From contig DBQI01000039.1 in NCBI GenBank assembly GCA_002305165.1, positions 153,996 through 217,995 on the forward strand: a stretch of DNA of 64,000 nt. Reading direction: 5' to 3'. This DNA comes from Armatimonadetes bacterium UBA1398 (lineage in GTDB: Bacteria; Armatimonadota; Zipacnadia; UBA1398). Shown here in pieces: positions 26,401 to 35,428 of the stretch. Numbering within the stretch: position 1 is the stretch's first letter; every line of letters begins with the position of its first letter. The notes beneath the pieces are model-generated. The model was given only the letters and a program-made list of their open reading frames with translations, searched no databases and had not been told where the DNA came from. Both the position numbers and the translations under genes were made by a program.

Positions 26401-29380
26401 GCAGCAGGTCGTGCCGCACAACGGCGACGTTGCCCTTGACCGAGAAGCTGGGAGGCCGAATGTCCAGGAGCGCGCCCGTCGCGACGTCCTGCTCGACAAA
26501 CTGAACCACGTATCCCATCTGTGGCCGGGTCGACTCCTGCCAGAAGACGAAGGTGCCCGCCTGATCTACCTCATCGACCCGCTCCGGCTCGTCCACATCC
26601 GCGGTCGGGTCCGGGTCTACCCCCACCTCGTCGCGGAGGTTGTCCGGGTACCCCACATCGTGGATCACATGCACCGCGTCAGAGGGATCGAGGTCGCCTG
26701 CGGCGTAGCCGACCGTTCCGAATACGATGGTCCCGTACTGGTTGGCGGCCAGTCGGCTCCCACGCTGGTTGTCGGGAACAAGGGTGTACCCTGCGGCCCC
26801 GGGCACCCGGTGGGTCGCGATGTACCTCCACTTGATGGAGCCCGCATCCGCAACGGCGATAGGGAAGTCCCTCGCCGCCGGCAGCTTGTGCCGGTAGGAG
26901 ATAAGCACCTCGGCGTTCGCCGGCACCCCCTCGTCCGTGCCGCCGGGCGCGCGACCCTTCAGCATGTCGCCCGTGGGGCCGGGGAGGAACCGGATCTGCT
27001 GCCAGTCCCCGTCGTAACCAGGGATCTCGGGATCAGGGTTCGCGGCGTTGGCCGGATCGTCGTACACGTAGTCCCAGTAGTCGTTGTCGATCGTGACGCC
27101 GTTCACGGTAAGCACGGCGTCATCTTGATCGGGAGGGGTGGAAGCACCGTCCCCATCGAACCGCGCGAAGTCGCGGATCCGCCAGTTGTCATAGCAGCCG
27201 TTGACGGAGACGTCCGTGCCGCCAACATCCGCAGTGCCGGTCGCCGACGTCCCGACCGGGGACATGCGCTCATCCCACGTGCGGAGAACGACGGCCACAA
27301 CCTGCTCGCTCGCGGGCCCCGAGGCGGCCTGGATGCCGACATACAGGGTCTCGTCGATGGCGCCGTTCCACTGGTCCTCGGCGAGCAGCACAGGGGTGCC
27401 GAGCACTGAGTGGTTACCCGACGAGTCACCGGGAACGACGATCTCACCGAGATCTGTGCCGTCGCCCGCGTCGATGACCCGCACGGATACGCGTCCGGAG
27501 GAACCGCCGTCATCCGTCGTGACGTAGAGCCGACCGCGGCTGTACGTCATCCCGTACGCGTCTCCTCCGACGTTGACGGGACCCGACCAGCCCGGGTACT
27601 CCTGCGCGACCGTGTCGATGAAGCCGCCAGGGGCGATGGGCAGAGCACGGTACGCCTGCACCTCATCGCCCACGCCTACGTAGAGGATGTCCTCCGCGCG
27701 GAACAAGTCCGTAGCGGCTTCGTATGCCGACTTGCCAAGGACGGGCGGGGTGCAGATCACGGTCGAGGAGCCGGAGAGCTGCTCGGCCCATAGGAGGTCG
27801 AAGTCGGGGTAGGCGAACTCGTCCAGCGGAGGCGGGGGTGTGCCCATGATGCCATCATCGGGGTTGCCGTCCGCGTCCAGGTCGCGTCCCTGGCTCGTGT
27901 CCAGCGCCACCAGGAAGAGGCCGTCGGAGCCCACAGGGGTGACCAGGTAGAGCACGTTGTTCGAGGACGCGGTGAAGTGGTACCCGCTGTAGGAGTCCCA
28001 GATCGTCGGAGGCGTGCCGGCGGCCGACGGCGGCACGGCCGCATCGACGGTCGCGTTCATGGCGTTCGGAACATCGCCGCCGAGGGAGGCCGCCTGCCGG
28101 GGCCCGCCCATTCCCTGGCGCCAAGTCGCGGCAAGATTCACGGCATTGATGAAGAACTTCACAGAGCCGATGTAACGAGGGTCGGTGTCGGGCAAGGTGT
28201 AGTCGCTGCCGCACCAGTAACCCGAGTTCCACTCCCCGTTGATCATGTGGAAGTCGCCGCCGGTGACCTTATCGTTCACCGCGCACCCAACGTCCGCCGA
28301 ACACGCGATCACGACGCCCTCGCCGTAGTAACCCATGGCGACGTGGGGCTCACCATAGGGGGCATGGTCGGCGGGTTCGTCGAACGCCGTGTTCGCCACA
28401 ACGGGGAAGAGCTCCGTCGGATCGTAGGCGGAGATCCGGTAGCTCGTGATCCCCTTGTCGCCGAGCTCGTTCAGCTCATCCTGACTGAGCGGGTACGGGA
28501 CGTTCAGGAGCGGGTGGTACGGGTCAGCCACACGCGCCCAGCCCGAACCGGGGGGGTCATCGTTGAACTGCAGCTTGGTGAAGAACCCGAAAGGGGCTTC
28601 ATTGTAGTCGAATGTATCGCTCTCGGTGAGGCCGGCGCCGCCGCCCCAGCTCGTGAAGTAGGCCAGCTGGAAGTACTCATGGTCGTATGGCAGGAACTGT
28701 GTTCCCGATGGAGGCGCCGGGTTGACCTCCAGGAAGTCGGTGATGGGAATCCCGCCGTCCTCATTGGCGTGTACGATGCGCATTCCACCGCAGTCATCCA
28801 CGAGGACCGTGCCGCCGGAGTCGACGAGTCGGCGTAGGAGGTTCCTCTCTACGCGACTGAAAGCCGTGAGCGAGTGGTTGGTCACGAAGAGCAGATCGTA
28901 CTCCAGAAGGGCCGCGAAGTTCTCCTCGGTAAGCAGGACCTCCCAGTAGGCGCCACAGTTCTTCGGGAGGCTGTCCCCCAGCTTCACAACGCGATCTCCG
29001 CCACTGAGGGGGTCCCCGTCACTGTAGGCAGGGTCATTGAAGCCGCCGCCGTTGCGGTACCGGAAGTCCCAACGCTCGAGGATCTCCTGGGTCACCACCG
29101 AGGGCGCCAGGGGGTTCACGAACTCCCAGTTAGCCGGCTTGAACGGTGACCGCTCCAGGATCCAGAAGATGTGCGGATCGGGGTCCTCCAGGTTTACCCG
29201 CGACATGGGCTCGTCGGTCTCCGCCCGGGCCGACTGGACCAGGAGGGAACCCACCTTGATCTCGCGTTTCTCGCTGGTGTACTGGAAGCTCGCCGCCAGC
29301 GCCGCGTGGCAAAAGGTGGCCGCGAGCGCTGCGGCGATTGCCAAGCGCACCGCTTGCCCACGTGAAGGTACCGAAGTCAT
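23438..29380 (-). CDS. Giant exported propeller protein, PilY1-like by position
   Basis: About 1,980 residues from ATG 29380, the start that gives a signal peptide (VRLAIAAALAATF...ALAA). Residues about 60-450 contain LLFVTNHSLTAFS...LVDSGGTVLVDDCGG, which reads as a DUF4159/GATase-like domain. About 480-700 has PQQ-type propeller blades (PPVLG..., YVGVGDEVQAY), with a calcium-loop-like DLDADGNPDDG. Around 1470-1620 are NHL-type blades (YYVCDSGNDQIIEVS, WIADTGNSRLLGL). The middle is beta-rich. It is the last gene of the minor-pilin run, exactly where PilY1 sits in PilV-PilW-PilX-PilY1 operons. No sequence homology to PilY1 is claimed; an adhesin or tip-complex role is inferred from order, export and propellers. 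It uses GAGGAG about 12 bases before ATG. Confidence 0.7.
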   Translation of the reverse strand: MTSVPSRGQAVRLAIAAALAATFCHAALAASFQYTSEKREIKVGSLLVQSARAETDEPMSRVNLEDPDPHIFWILERSPFKPANWEFVNPLAPSVVTQEILERWDFRYRNGGGFNDPAYSDGDPLSGGDRVVKLGDSLPKNCGAYWEVLLTEENFAALLEYDLLFVTNHSLTAFSRVERNLLRRLVDSGGTVLVDDCGGMRIVHANEDGGIPITDFLEVNPAPPSGTQFLPYDHEYFQLAYFTSWGGGAGLTESDTFDYNEAPFGFFTKLQFNDDPPGSGWARVADPYHPLLNVPYPLSQDELNELGDKGITSYRISAYDPTELFPVVANTAFDEPADHAPYGEPHVAMGYYGEGVVIACSADVGCAVNDKVTGGDFHMINGEWNSGYWCGSDYTLPDTDPRYIGSVKFFINAVNLAATWRQGMGGPRQAASLGGDVPNAMNATVDAAVPPSAAGTPPTIWDSYSGYHFTASSNNVLYLVTPVGSDGLFLVALDTSQGRDLDADGNPDDGIMGTPPPPLDEFAYPDFDLLWAEQLSGSSTVICTPPVLGKSAYEAATDLFRAEDILYVGVGDEVQAYRALPIAPGGFIDTVAQEYPGWSGPVNVGGDAYGMTYSRGRLYVTTDDGGSSGRVSVRVIDAGDGTDLGEIVVPGDSSGNHSVLGTPVLLAEDQWNGAIDETLYVGIQAASGPASEQVVAVVLRTWDERMSPVGTSATGTADVGGTDVSVNGCYDNWRIRDFARFDGDGASTPPDQDDAVLTVNGVTIDNDYWDYVYDDPANAANPDPEIPGYDGDWQQIRFLPGPTGDMLKGRAPGGTDEGVPANAEVLISYRHKLPAARDFPIAVADAGSIKWRYIATHRVPGAAGYTLVPDNQRGSRLAANQYGTIVFGTVGYAAGDLDPSDAVHVIHDVGYPDNLRDEVGVDPDPTADVDEPERVDEVDQAGTFVFWQESTRPQMGYVVQFVEQDVATGALLDIRPPSFSVKGNVAVVRHDLLPIHPDDPDGGGAGPDERYTAYTTLDVQSPMAINLGRGTGDPDQPALPLRADWTAGTIAAGDYRPYGVRLFDVWTGQPIPYQTLDATESGRPTVWWVEPGTGTIHFQNTNLAGRRVLVQVEDNTTDPAGSIYYHEYHETPPVVVGEYPAMTARTGVQIPRPEYTGADPVPLAGGDVANIFAPIRAGGAVTNVDDWVTPLHVDWANGLVSFHSGQLADTVNVDGRTFPISRVNEDFVDNATAILDPQFRSMSMPVIAAEKAIVHGLVGRTGDGSVLNGESVAEGLMVIDVTHRDGSYQDTANEPWPNAEPPWWNGEQPGAPWPSYTFQDEGTPDDYVGWWSSQVGMLVQNPSYDLLGWGRAVAIPVASPLDVTTPRAAPAVTEEGVLTASLLETGGDFTPRYRWWTKQDTIIASQNRLLVVGAGRDPEREIPSTGISEALGNLTLPGALEAAQGTFKGINRPSAVRALGYVGKPSNYYVCDSGNDQIIEVSKSGMIESRISNRTRPAYGGGAREFVAFYDVPGWYADLPQGSVRTISSPHDAYRWEIRANVDYGGFVEDWLFEFDWIADTGNSRLLGLMRQIPPDPTIVTGRQDEYHLVWASDAYQAVLDATGNKIERGPAFQYVTSWPLRIPISDVLFSVADAPGSPAFGMGTGNFAGVVAGINNAALSTVPGDRPNLDNVVNRPDPYPRYLGAGASVVQVGRVYDPGTGLLEAIDDQIQWAFSELYIRAEAPTGGMALMPFKKLSKIHYIDVDVKTGPDVPTGDPLVYYLTIADENGVYPVTYYPAVGPWAATNAAFPGFAVISLPPDTGVFAADPGGYGATWWFDVQEYATTMATLARGENPNPKAFGVRNPSRTWSSPGPGAVYPTAYTGTVDVAANGDLLGDRVFAWFRPVHVEAQPGGQYLVTNGHERKGEVLVIDAHAIDPNGDDPTSNPFGEFDVDYLNVLNWILPDPDNYVADEVRNTPSIGGETYGTGQPWSASRRRNF

Positions 29381-29411
29381 CGGAGGATCACGCTCCTCGA
29401 TCGCGTCGTCC

Positions 29412-29440
29412 GCTCCCGGCGGTTCGATCCCGCCGGGAGC
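29412..29440 (-). other. Perfect 11-bp inverted repeat between the PilX-like and PilY1-like genes
   Basis: Arms 29412-29422 and 29430-29440 (GCTCCCGGCGG / CCGCCGGGAGC), loop of 7 bases, no T-run. It sits between stop 29467 and start 29380, so it could attenuate or protect the message ahead of the giant gene. Confidence 0.55.
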
Positions 29441-29466
29441 CAAGAGTCAACTCCGCAGCTCCGCGC

Positions 29467-32400
29467 CTATGCCAAGTCGCCGAAGTAGATCAGATCCGGG
29501 CTCACCGGCACCCGCGAGAACCGGCTCTGCGCAGGCTCCACATCCCACGGCGGGGCCGTCCCCGTAGCCGCCCAGAAGGGCCAAGCCAGCCCTACAGGCG
29601 GATCAAGGGGATTGGAGGCGCGCAGTCCCTCGTCGTACTGATACATGGGCGGCGACCACCCCAACTCGGGCGCCCCGGGACTCGGAGCGTACGGGTTGGG
29701 CCCAGGAGCCAGGTCGGGAATGGGGAAAAGCAGCCGATCCGTCCACATGGCCACGGCGGAGACATCCGGCGGCAGGTTCTGCGTGATCGCGCCCTGGAAC
29801 TGGATCTGCAGGTTGTGTCGCCGATTCTCGGCCCAATCGGGTGTGCCGCTGCCGTCGACGTCCGTGTCCGACGCGTACCATATGTTGTCGATGACCTCAC
29901 CCAGCGGCGCATCCACGATACGGCCGTCGGCGTTGCGGTCCACTCGCGCCGCGTAGGGATCGAAGAAGTCACCGCCGATCACGAAGAAGGACCCACGCTG
30001 GGCGTAGCACATGGCCGCGACCTGCATGACACGGCTGTGGAGAACATCGCCACCCGCCCGCCGAAGGGGCGGGGGCCCGCTCGCCGGGTCCCAGTTGAAC
30101 GCGGCGGACCCGTCCGGCGTCAGGATCGGCGCTTCGAGCGGCTCATCGCCGGATCGTCGCTCGATCGAGGCGCCCAGGATGCGAACCGGCTGGGTCATGC
30201 CCGTGCTGGGCATGATGGTGACGCTGTTGAGCCCGCCCGCCGTCACATCAATATACAGGGGCAGGTTCGGTCCGCCCTCACCCCAACTATCAACGACGGC
30301 GGGGCCCATGGGCTGCCCCCCCACGATCAGGGGTATCGAGAGGATCTCGACCGAGCCGCTCATCTGCCGACACGCGGTCAAACCGAGCGCCTGCGGGTAC
30401 TGGTCCGCCGCGCCATCGCGGGTGTCGAAGTCGTATTCGATCCCGTTGATCAGGAGCCGGAAGGGGGAGAGCTGGCTGCCCTGCACGCGCAGCTTCAGGA
30501 GCACATGGTGCTCTCGGTACATCGGATTGTCCGGATGCACACTCCAGCCGACGTCCCAATCGCTGTGGGTCCACAGAGGATGGGAACGGTCTACGCCGCC
30601 GAAGCCGAACCACGTGGTCCAGGACCGCCCGGGTTCGAGCAGCCAGTAGCCCGCGCTGTCCGAGCTCTCCGGCGCCACGGGCACGTACTCACAGTCCGTC
30701 GCGATGCCATCGCCCTGATAGACGCCCTTCGTTGCATTGACGGCCACGTTCTTCTCCGCCAGCAGGGCGATCCTCGCCGCGTACCGATCCTCGGTGGCGC
30801 CCACGGCGTCGCCCACGTAGGGCGGCCGCAGCGGGTTGGGATCCAGTCCCGCCGGTGGCAGCCAGTTCGGACCCGAGGCCAGGTTGCCGTTGATGTAGAT
30901 GTTCTCGCGACTGACCAGCGTCACGTCGTAGCGACGCGGGTAGAAGAGGCCGTCCCCAGCGGGCGTCTCCTCAACAACGTCCACCCGCGATACGGGCAGC
31001 TTCCCTGTCACGCGCGCGTTGCCCGTGATGTAGATGAGCCCATCCTGCGGGTAGTCGAGCGTCATCTCGGTGTCCGGCTGGGTGTCCCCATCCAGGTCCA
31101 GCGGCATCACGTCGACGATCAGGCTGCCATCGGCCGAGGCCGGGTCCCAGATATCGGATGGGTCGTCGGCGAGCCGGTTGCCGTTCGAGTCGCCTACCAC
31201 GGGGACCCAGAAGGCGCTCTGGGCGCCGCTTGGCGACGGGTTGCGGCGGAGCACGATGTCGGGATGGGACGGCGAGTTTCCGTAGGCACGGTGTGAGACA
31301 TTCGGGCCTGAGGGCGGTGAGGCAGCCCACTCATCCTGGGTGCTGAACCGATCCCGCTCCATCAGGATGACATCGACACCAGGCGGATCGTAGAGCGGCC
31401 CGTACCAGTAGGCGTTCGCCTGAGCCCCGGAGCGCATCCAGTTGTCGATGAGCGCCTGGGGATTGCCCGCTTGGAAGTCATCGGGGTTGTCCACGTATAT
31501 AGACCGTCCCAGGCCGAACTCACCCGTGTTGTAGACGCCTGGCCCACGCACCCCCGCCCAGACGGTGCCTGGCTGAATGGTGAAGTCCACGCCCGAGTTC
31601 TTCGCCAGACGGGCGAGGATCACGTCACCCGAGGCATCGACTTCATCCAGCAGGCCTGGGCGGATGCGCTGAGCGTTGCGGCGCTTGTAGTTCGGATCGA
31701 TCGGTGAGACGTCGCTGTCCACGCCCGCGTCGGGGACGAGGCTCCACATGTCCTGAACGTAGCCGCCATAGGGGTTGAAGACGCCCGCAGGGAAGGTGGG
31801 CGAAGGCATCCCCATCGGGCCGAGGCTTGGGAAGACGGGCAGGAGGCTCGTCCAGTCCGTGTCCAGCCCGCCCGGTATGGTTGCCGTGTCGTCAATAGGC
31901 CGGAACCCCAGGCCTGGGGTGTACTGGAAGTACGCCGGCGGCGGGGCGATCCCCTCAGAGCTCGCGATCAAGCTGCCCGCTGCGGTTATCGCGTCCCCGC
32001 GATAGCCGCGGAGCCAGCCCATGCTTGTGCGGCCGTAGAAGGAGAGGCTCGTATTCGAGTGGAGGCCGCCGTCGAAGCGGTTGATGGGGAACTCGCGAGC
32101 CATGCCCGCGTCGAGGTCATCCCAGTCGGCGGTTCCGTCGCCATTCAGATCCGCGAAACCGCCGTCGCCATCGACATCCACCCACGTCGGGATGCCGAAG
32201 GGAGCGACCCGCCCCGTCTCCTCGGCATCGGCGATGGTCATGAGCCGATCGGGGAGAACCAGCGGGATGTAGGCTACCTTGACGCGAAGCAGGTTGGGAA
32301 CATCGCGCGCGCTACCGATGGCTGTCACTCGGATGAAGGGCGAGAGCGGGTCGTACTGATTCAGATCCAGGGGATCCTGGGTGGTGCCCGCGTCATCGGG

Positions 32401-32877
32401 GTAGGAGTAGGTGCCCCAGGTGGCGCCACCACCGTCGTGCCAGAAGCTGGGCACGTACCGCACTTGCAGGAGACAACGCCCGCGCTGCTCCTCGCCCGCC
32501 GACCCGAGGCTATAGGGGTCGTCTCCGGACTCGATGGGGTTGTCGATCTTCACGAAGGGGGGGAACTGCCAGTCCGGGCGGCTCGATATGCGCGATTGCT
32601 CCCACTCGTTGTAGTAGTTCGGAGGGAAGGGCACCGGCCCGGCGGGCCGCCAGTTCGAGAGGTCCGGCGAGGTCCGGAGTTGGCGGTGCGCGTAGTGGAT
32701 CCCAGCCACTGACATCCGCTCCGCCGCTTGCACGTCCGATCGCCTACCCGACTGAGCCAGGGCGTGAGAAACGAAGGCCACGAAGGTCGCCGACAGGATC
32801 GCCAGCAGCACGAGGAGCAGCACCGCGATGATCAGCGCTTGGCCAGCCTGGGATGAAAGCCGTCTTCTCAGCAGCAT
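29467..32877 (-). CDS. Giant PilX/GspK-like minor pilin
   Basis: 1,136 residues from ATG 32877, which has GGAGGT 9 bases upstream; GTG 32883 is too close. The N-terminus is basic (LLRRRLSSQAG), then a hydrophobic helix QALIIAVLLLVLLAIL and the 'AxxAA..AE....A' helix, the pattern of PilX_N/GspK proteins, which lack the Glu5 of other pilins. Ordinary PilX or GspK is about 170-330 residues; here over 1,000 residues of beta-rich extracellular sequence follow. Several Ca-loop-like segments occur (VDVDGDGGFADLNGDG near 235, DLDGDTQPD, DRNADGRIVD, DVDGSGTPD). It is probably processed by the PilD-like peptidase and sits at or near the pilus tip. Gap to the next gene: hairpin at 29412. Confidence 0.75.
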   Translation of the reverse strand: MLLRRRLSSQAGQALIIAVLLLVLLAILSATFVAFVSHALAQSGRRSDVQAAERMSVAGIHYAHRQLRTSPDLSNWRPAGPVPFPPNYYNEWEQSRISSRPDWQFPPFVKIDNPIESGDDPYSLGSAGEEQRGRCLLQVRYVPSFWHDGGGATWGTYSYPDDAGTTQDPLDLNQYDPLSPFIRVTAIGSARDVPNLLRVKVAYIPLVLPDRLMTIADAEETGRVAPFGIPTWVDVDGDGGFADLNGDGTADWDDLDAGMAREFPINRFDGGLHSNTSLSFYGRTSMGWLRGYRGDAITAAGSLIASSEGIAPPPAYFQYTPGLGFRPIDDTATIPGGLDTDWTSLLPVFPSLGPMGMPSPTFPAGVFNPYGGYVQDMWSLVPDAGVDSDVSPIDPNYKRRNAQRIRPGLLDEVDASGDVILARLAKNSGVDFTIQPGTVWAGVRGPGVYNTGEFGLGRSIYVDNPDDFQAGNPQALIDNWMRSGAQANAYWYGPLYDPPGVDVILMERDRFSTQDEWAASPPSGPNVSHRAYGNSPSHPDIVLRRNPSPSGAQSAFWVPVVGDSNGNRLADDPSDIWDPASADGSLIVDVMPLDLDGDTQPDTEMTLDYPQDGLIYITGNARVTGKLPVSRVDVVEETPAGDGLFYPRRYDVTLVSRENIYINGNLASGPNWLPPAGLDPNPLRPPYVGDAVGATEDRYAARIALLAEKNVAVNATKGVYQGDGIATDCEYVPVAPESSDSAGYWLLEPGRSWTTWFGFGGVDRSHPLWTHSDWDVGWSVHPDNPMYREHHVLLKLRVQGSQLSPFRLLINGIEYDFDTRDGAADQYPQALGLTACRQMSGSVEILSIPLIVGGQPMGPAVVDSWGEGGPNLPLYIDVTAGGLNSVTIMPSTGMTQPVRILGASIERRSGDEPLEAPILTPDGSAAFNWDPASGPPPLRRAGGDVLHSRVMQVAAMCYAQRGSFFVIGGDFFDPYAARVDRNADGRIVDAPLGEVIDNIWYASDTDVDGSGTPDWAENRRHNLQIQFQGAITQNLPPDVSAVAMWTDRLLFPIPDLAPGPNPYAPSPGAPELGWSPPMYQYDEGLRASNPLDPPVGLAWPFWAATGTAPPWDVEPAQSRFSRVPVSPDLIYFGDLA

Positions 32878-32917
32878 ATGCACTCCACCTCCGGGGCCCG
32901 TAACGAGCCGTCGGATC

Positions 32918-34597
32918 CTAGTTCACTGTGTTTCGCAGCCGAACCATGCGACTCAGGCTGACCGGGATCGCCTCGCCCGAACTGAAGTCGAACCCCGTCA
33001 CGTTCAGGGCCACGCTCACCTCGCGGTAGGTCGCGTAGGTGACGAGCAGCGTGTCGTCCACGTAGCCGCGCGGGTCTTCGGGCGACCAGACGAAGTTGTC
33101 CCGGTAGTCATACTCGACCCAGATCTCGAACACGGTCGGGTCGGGGTAGTTGATATCGTCGAACCGGATCATGCCCGTCAGGTAATCGATGCGGTACTCG
33201 AAGGGCTCGTCCGGATCATCCTCGACGCGCCGGCACTGCACCGGCTGGCCGGTCAGCGTGTTGACGACCCGCACAACCTCCGACTCGTTGACCATCTTGA
33301 ACCTGGGATCGCGCTCATTGAAGCTCGCCCAGCTCGTCGGGGCCGCGCGCATCCCGCCGAAGCTCACGCGGTACACGTGGGCGTAGGCGGGCGCTTCACC
33401 CGGGTTGTCGGTCTGGAGCGAGGTGTAGCCGGGCGGCGGCAGCGGTGTGCCGTCGTCTGCCGCGAAGTACGCGTCCCACGTCCGCCGGGCGTAGGAGATC
33501 TGACCCGTGAGCGGGTTGACCGTGGGCAGCAGGCGAGGCCCGATACCCGTGTCGATCTCGCCGCCGGCGTTCGTCATGGCGAACTCCGCCGTGTAGGGGG
33601 AGCCCACCGCGCCCGTCTCGCCATTCACATGCTCAATCACGCACGAGTTCAGGTTGCCCCACAGCCCCTCGCGTGAGGCATAGGCCGTGGCCTCCCGCGC
33701 CAGGGACGGCAGCGCGGCCTCCTTGGGGACGATCCTCGGCGCCAGGCTCAGACCCGGCAGGGCGCCCGGCAGCCCAACCTGGGGCGTGCAGCGGATCGGC
33801 GCCTCATCATCGAGCGCCGGATCGTACTGATAGAGGGCGCAATCCATCATCTCGGGATCCGTCAGCGCTACCGAGACCGTCTTCCAGAACCGCCCGAGCC
33901 CCACAGGATCGGGCACATCCACGCTCGCCAGTTGCCCGGTGTAGAAGTAGGGGTCCATGAGGTCTTGGTAGGTAAGCCGAGCGCCGAAACCGCCGGCCAT
34001 TGTGGCCTCCTCGAGGCTGAACTCGGCGCGGTACAGGGTGGCCATGTTCTCCATGGCCGGATCCTCATAGATATCGACGAAGGGGTTCAGGTAGCCCCCG
34101 AGACCTGGGCTGGCCTCTCCCCACATGGGAATCCCCACGGGATGTCCGGGCAGAGGGGCTACAAAGAACCGGACGATCTTGTCGCTCGGGCGGATGGGAT
34201 ACGCCAGCTCATCGGGGTTCCCCCGAAGGACCACGCCGTTGACGCTGTAGTTGGCCTCGTCATCGGTGGCGGGTCTGGCAACATCGAGCCACGGGAGGTA
34301 GACGGCGTCCGGCATCGTCGGATCCGCGTAACGGCTCGGCGCCGGAGGCACGAAGACGTACATGCCCTCCTCCACGTCCTGCACGATCTGTGCCAAGGCC
34401 GTGTTCGCCGAGTCCTGAACCCGTGTTGTCGTTTCCGCACGCTTGGTCGCGTTGAAGCTCTGGTAGAGCGGGATGAAGATGAGCCCCATGAGGATAATGA
34501 GGATCACCAGCACCACGAGCATCTCCACCAGGGTGAAGCCGAAGCTCCGTCCCGCGAGCCGTGTGCGCGGTCGATGTGCCTGCATTGCGACCATCAT
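32918..34597 (-). CDS. Large PilW-like prepilin
   Basis: 559 residues from ATG 34597, with AAGGAG 7 bases upstream; the frame extends upstream without a good signal. The prepilin motif is G|FTLVEMLVVLVILIILMG with Gly at -1 and Glu at +5, cleaved and N-methylated by PilD-type peptidases. The basic leader is about 20 residues (RPRTRLAGRSFG). The rest is a long beta-rich head, far beyond the 200-350 residues usual for PilW/GspJ, with repeated short strands such as LTGMIRFDDINYPDPTVFEIWVEYD. Probably an extracellular minor pilin that primes assembly. It follows the GspH-like gene by 43 bases and precedes the PilX-like gene by 40 bases. Confidence 0.8.
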   Translation of the reverse strand: MMVAMQAHRPRTRLAGRSFGFTLVEMLVVLVILIILMGLIFIPLYQSFNATKRAETTTRVQDSANTALAQIVQDVEEGMYVFVPPAPSRYADPTMPDAVYLPWLDVARPATDDEANYSVNGVVLRGNPDELAYPIRPSDKIVRFFVAPLPGHPVGIPMWGEASPGLGGYLNPFVDIYEDPAMENMATLYRAEFSLEEATMAGGFGARLTYQDLMDPYFYTGQLASVDVPDPVGLGRFWKTVSVALTDPEMMDCALYQYDPALDDEAPIRCTPQVGLPGALPGLSLAPRIVPKEAALPSLAREATAYASREGLWGNLNSCVIEHVNGETGAVGSPYTAEFAMTNAGGEIDTGIGPRLLPTVNPLTGQISYARRTWDAYFAADDGTPLPPPGYTSLQTDNPGEAPAYAHVYRVSFGGMRAAPTSWASFNERDPRFKMVNESEVVRVVNTLTGQPVQCRRVEDDPDEPFEYRIDYLTGMIRFDDINYPDPTVFEIWVEYDYRDNFVWSPEDPRGYVDDTLLVTYATYREVSVALNVTGFDFSSGEAIPVSLSRMVRLRNTVN

Positions 34598-34640
34598 CCT
34601 CTTGCTCCTTCCCGCCGCCGGAGGCTCCCGTCGCCGGCCT

Positions 34641-35420
34641 TCACTCATCCAGAGGGTCAATGAAGGCCGGATCGGGGTGGGCTACACCCGTCTCCGGGTC
34701 GTAGAAGGTCCGCTTGAGCTGAACTGAGCCGTCCCAGTAGAGCACAGCGGTGACACCGTCGGAGCTCTCCCTGTAGTAGGGGTTCCAGAGCACCACCGTC
34801 GAGGGCGAGGGCATCCAGCGCGACTGCCCCTCACCCATCGGGTAGGGCCACAACTGACGCCTGTACTTGAGGGGATCCGGGTCGTCCGAGATAACTCCCC
34901 GGTTGGGCAGATACATCCAGAGCCCCACTGCGTCATCGAACCCCTGGTAACTGCAGTAGAAGAACGAGTCCTCCACGCGCCCCTGAGACGCGTTGGATAG
35001 GGCTTGGTACGAGTCCGTTCCGTCGCTCACGCCGATGTGCATTGCCGTAGTGTCCCTGAGCACCGAAGGCGACTCGAGCGCGCCCGTCTCCACCAGCGCC
35101 CAGAGGCCGTACCAGCCGGCGTCGGGCCGCGTGTACATGTCCGGGATCGGCGTCCCATCTGCCTGGTAGCGGTAGATGTCGTACGCCAACTGCGGGCTGA
35201 AGGGTGGCAGACCGCGTTCGTCCAGCTGATACTGCCGCATGGCCTGGCTGATAAGCCGCATATTGCTGAGGCTGCGGAACCGCTTCTGACTCGTGGCTGA
35301 GCGGCTGAAGAAGCTCAGGACGATGCCAGCGAGCAGAGCGATGATCCCCATCACCACGAGCAGTTCCAGGAGGGTGAAGCCTCTCTTCTTGTTGTCAGTG
35401 ATAAGCGTCATCCGGCTCAC
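34641..35420 (-). CDS. Prepilin-like protein (GspH/PilE-type)
   Basis: 259 residues. N-terminal MTLITDNKKRG|FTLLELLVVMGIIALLAGIVLSFF is a canonical prepilin leader and helix with Glu at +5. After the helix the segment RFRSLSNMRLISQAMRQYQLDERG is the typical alpha-spine continuation of GspG/PilA-type pilins. The head is about 200 residues and ends in GVTAVLYWDGSVQLKRTFYDP, echoing the end of type-II pseudopilin-like proteins of Planctomycetota and Armatimonadota. The start could be GTG 35420 or ATG 35411 (M4); neither has an outstanding ribosome-binding site. It is 8 bases from the PilV-like stop, the same transcript. Confidence 0.8.
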   Translation of the reverse strand: MSRMTLITDNKKRGFTLLELLVVMGIIALLAGIVLSFFSRSATSQKRFRSLSNMRLISQAMRQYQLDERGLPPFSPQLAYDIYRYQADGTPIPDMYTRPDAGWYGLWALVETGALESPSVLRDTTAMHIGVSDGTDSYQALSNASQGRVEDSFFYCSYQGFDDAVGLWMYLPNRGVISDDPDPLKYRRQLWPYPMGEGQSRWMPSPSTVVLWNPYYRESSDGVTAVLYWDGSVQLKRTFYDPETGVAHPDPAFIDPLDE

Positions 35421-35428
35421 ATCCAGTC

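Noticed and set aside
25532..27409. Plus-strand open frame of 625 codons antisense to the giant PilY1-like gene
   Set aside because: Antisense shadow; Arg/Val-rich without motif, and the minus-strand frame has a signal peptide and propeller blades.
29338..31296. Plus-strand open frame of 652 codons antisense to the PilX-like gene
   Set aside because: Same reasoning: opposite frame of a clear minor pilin, no start signal or domain.
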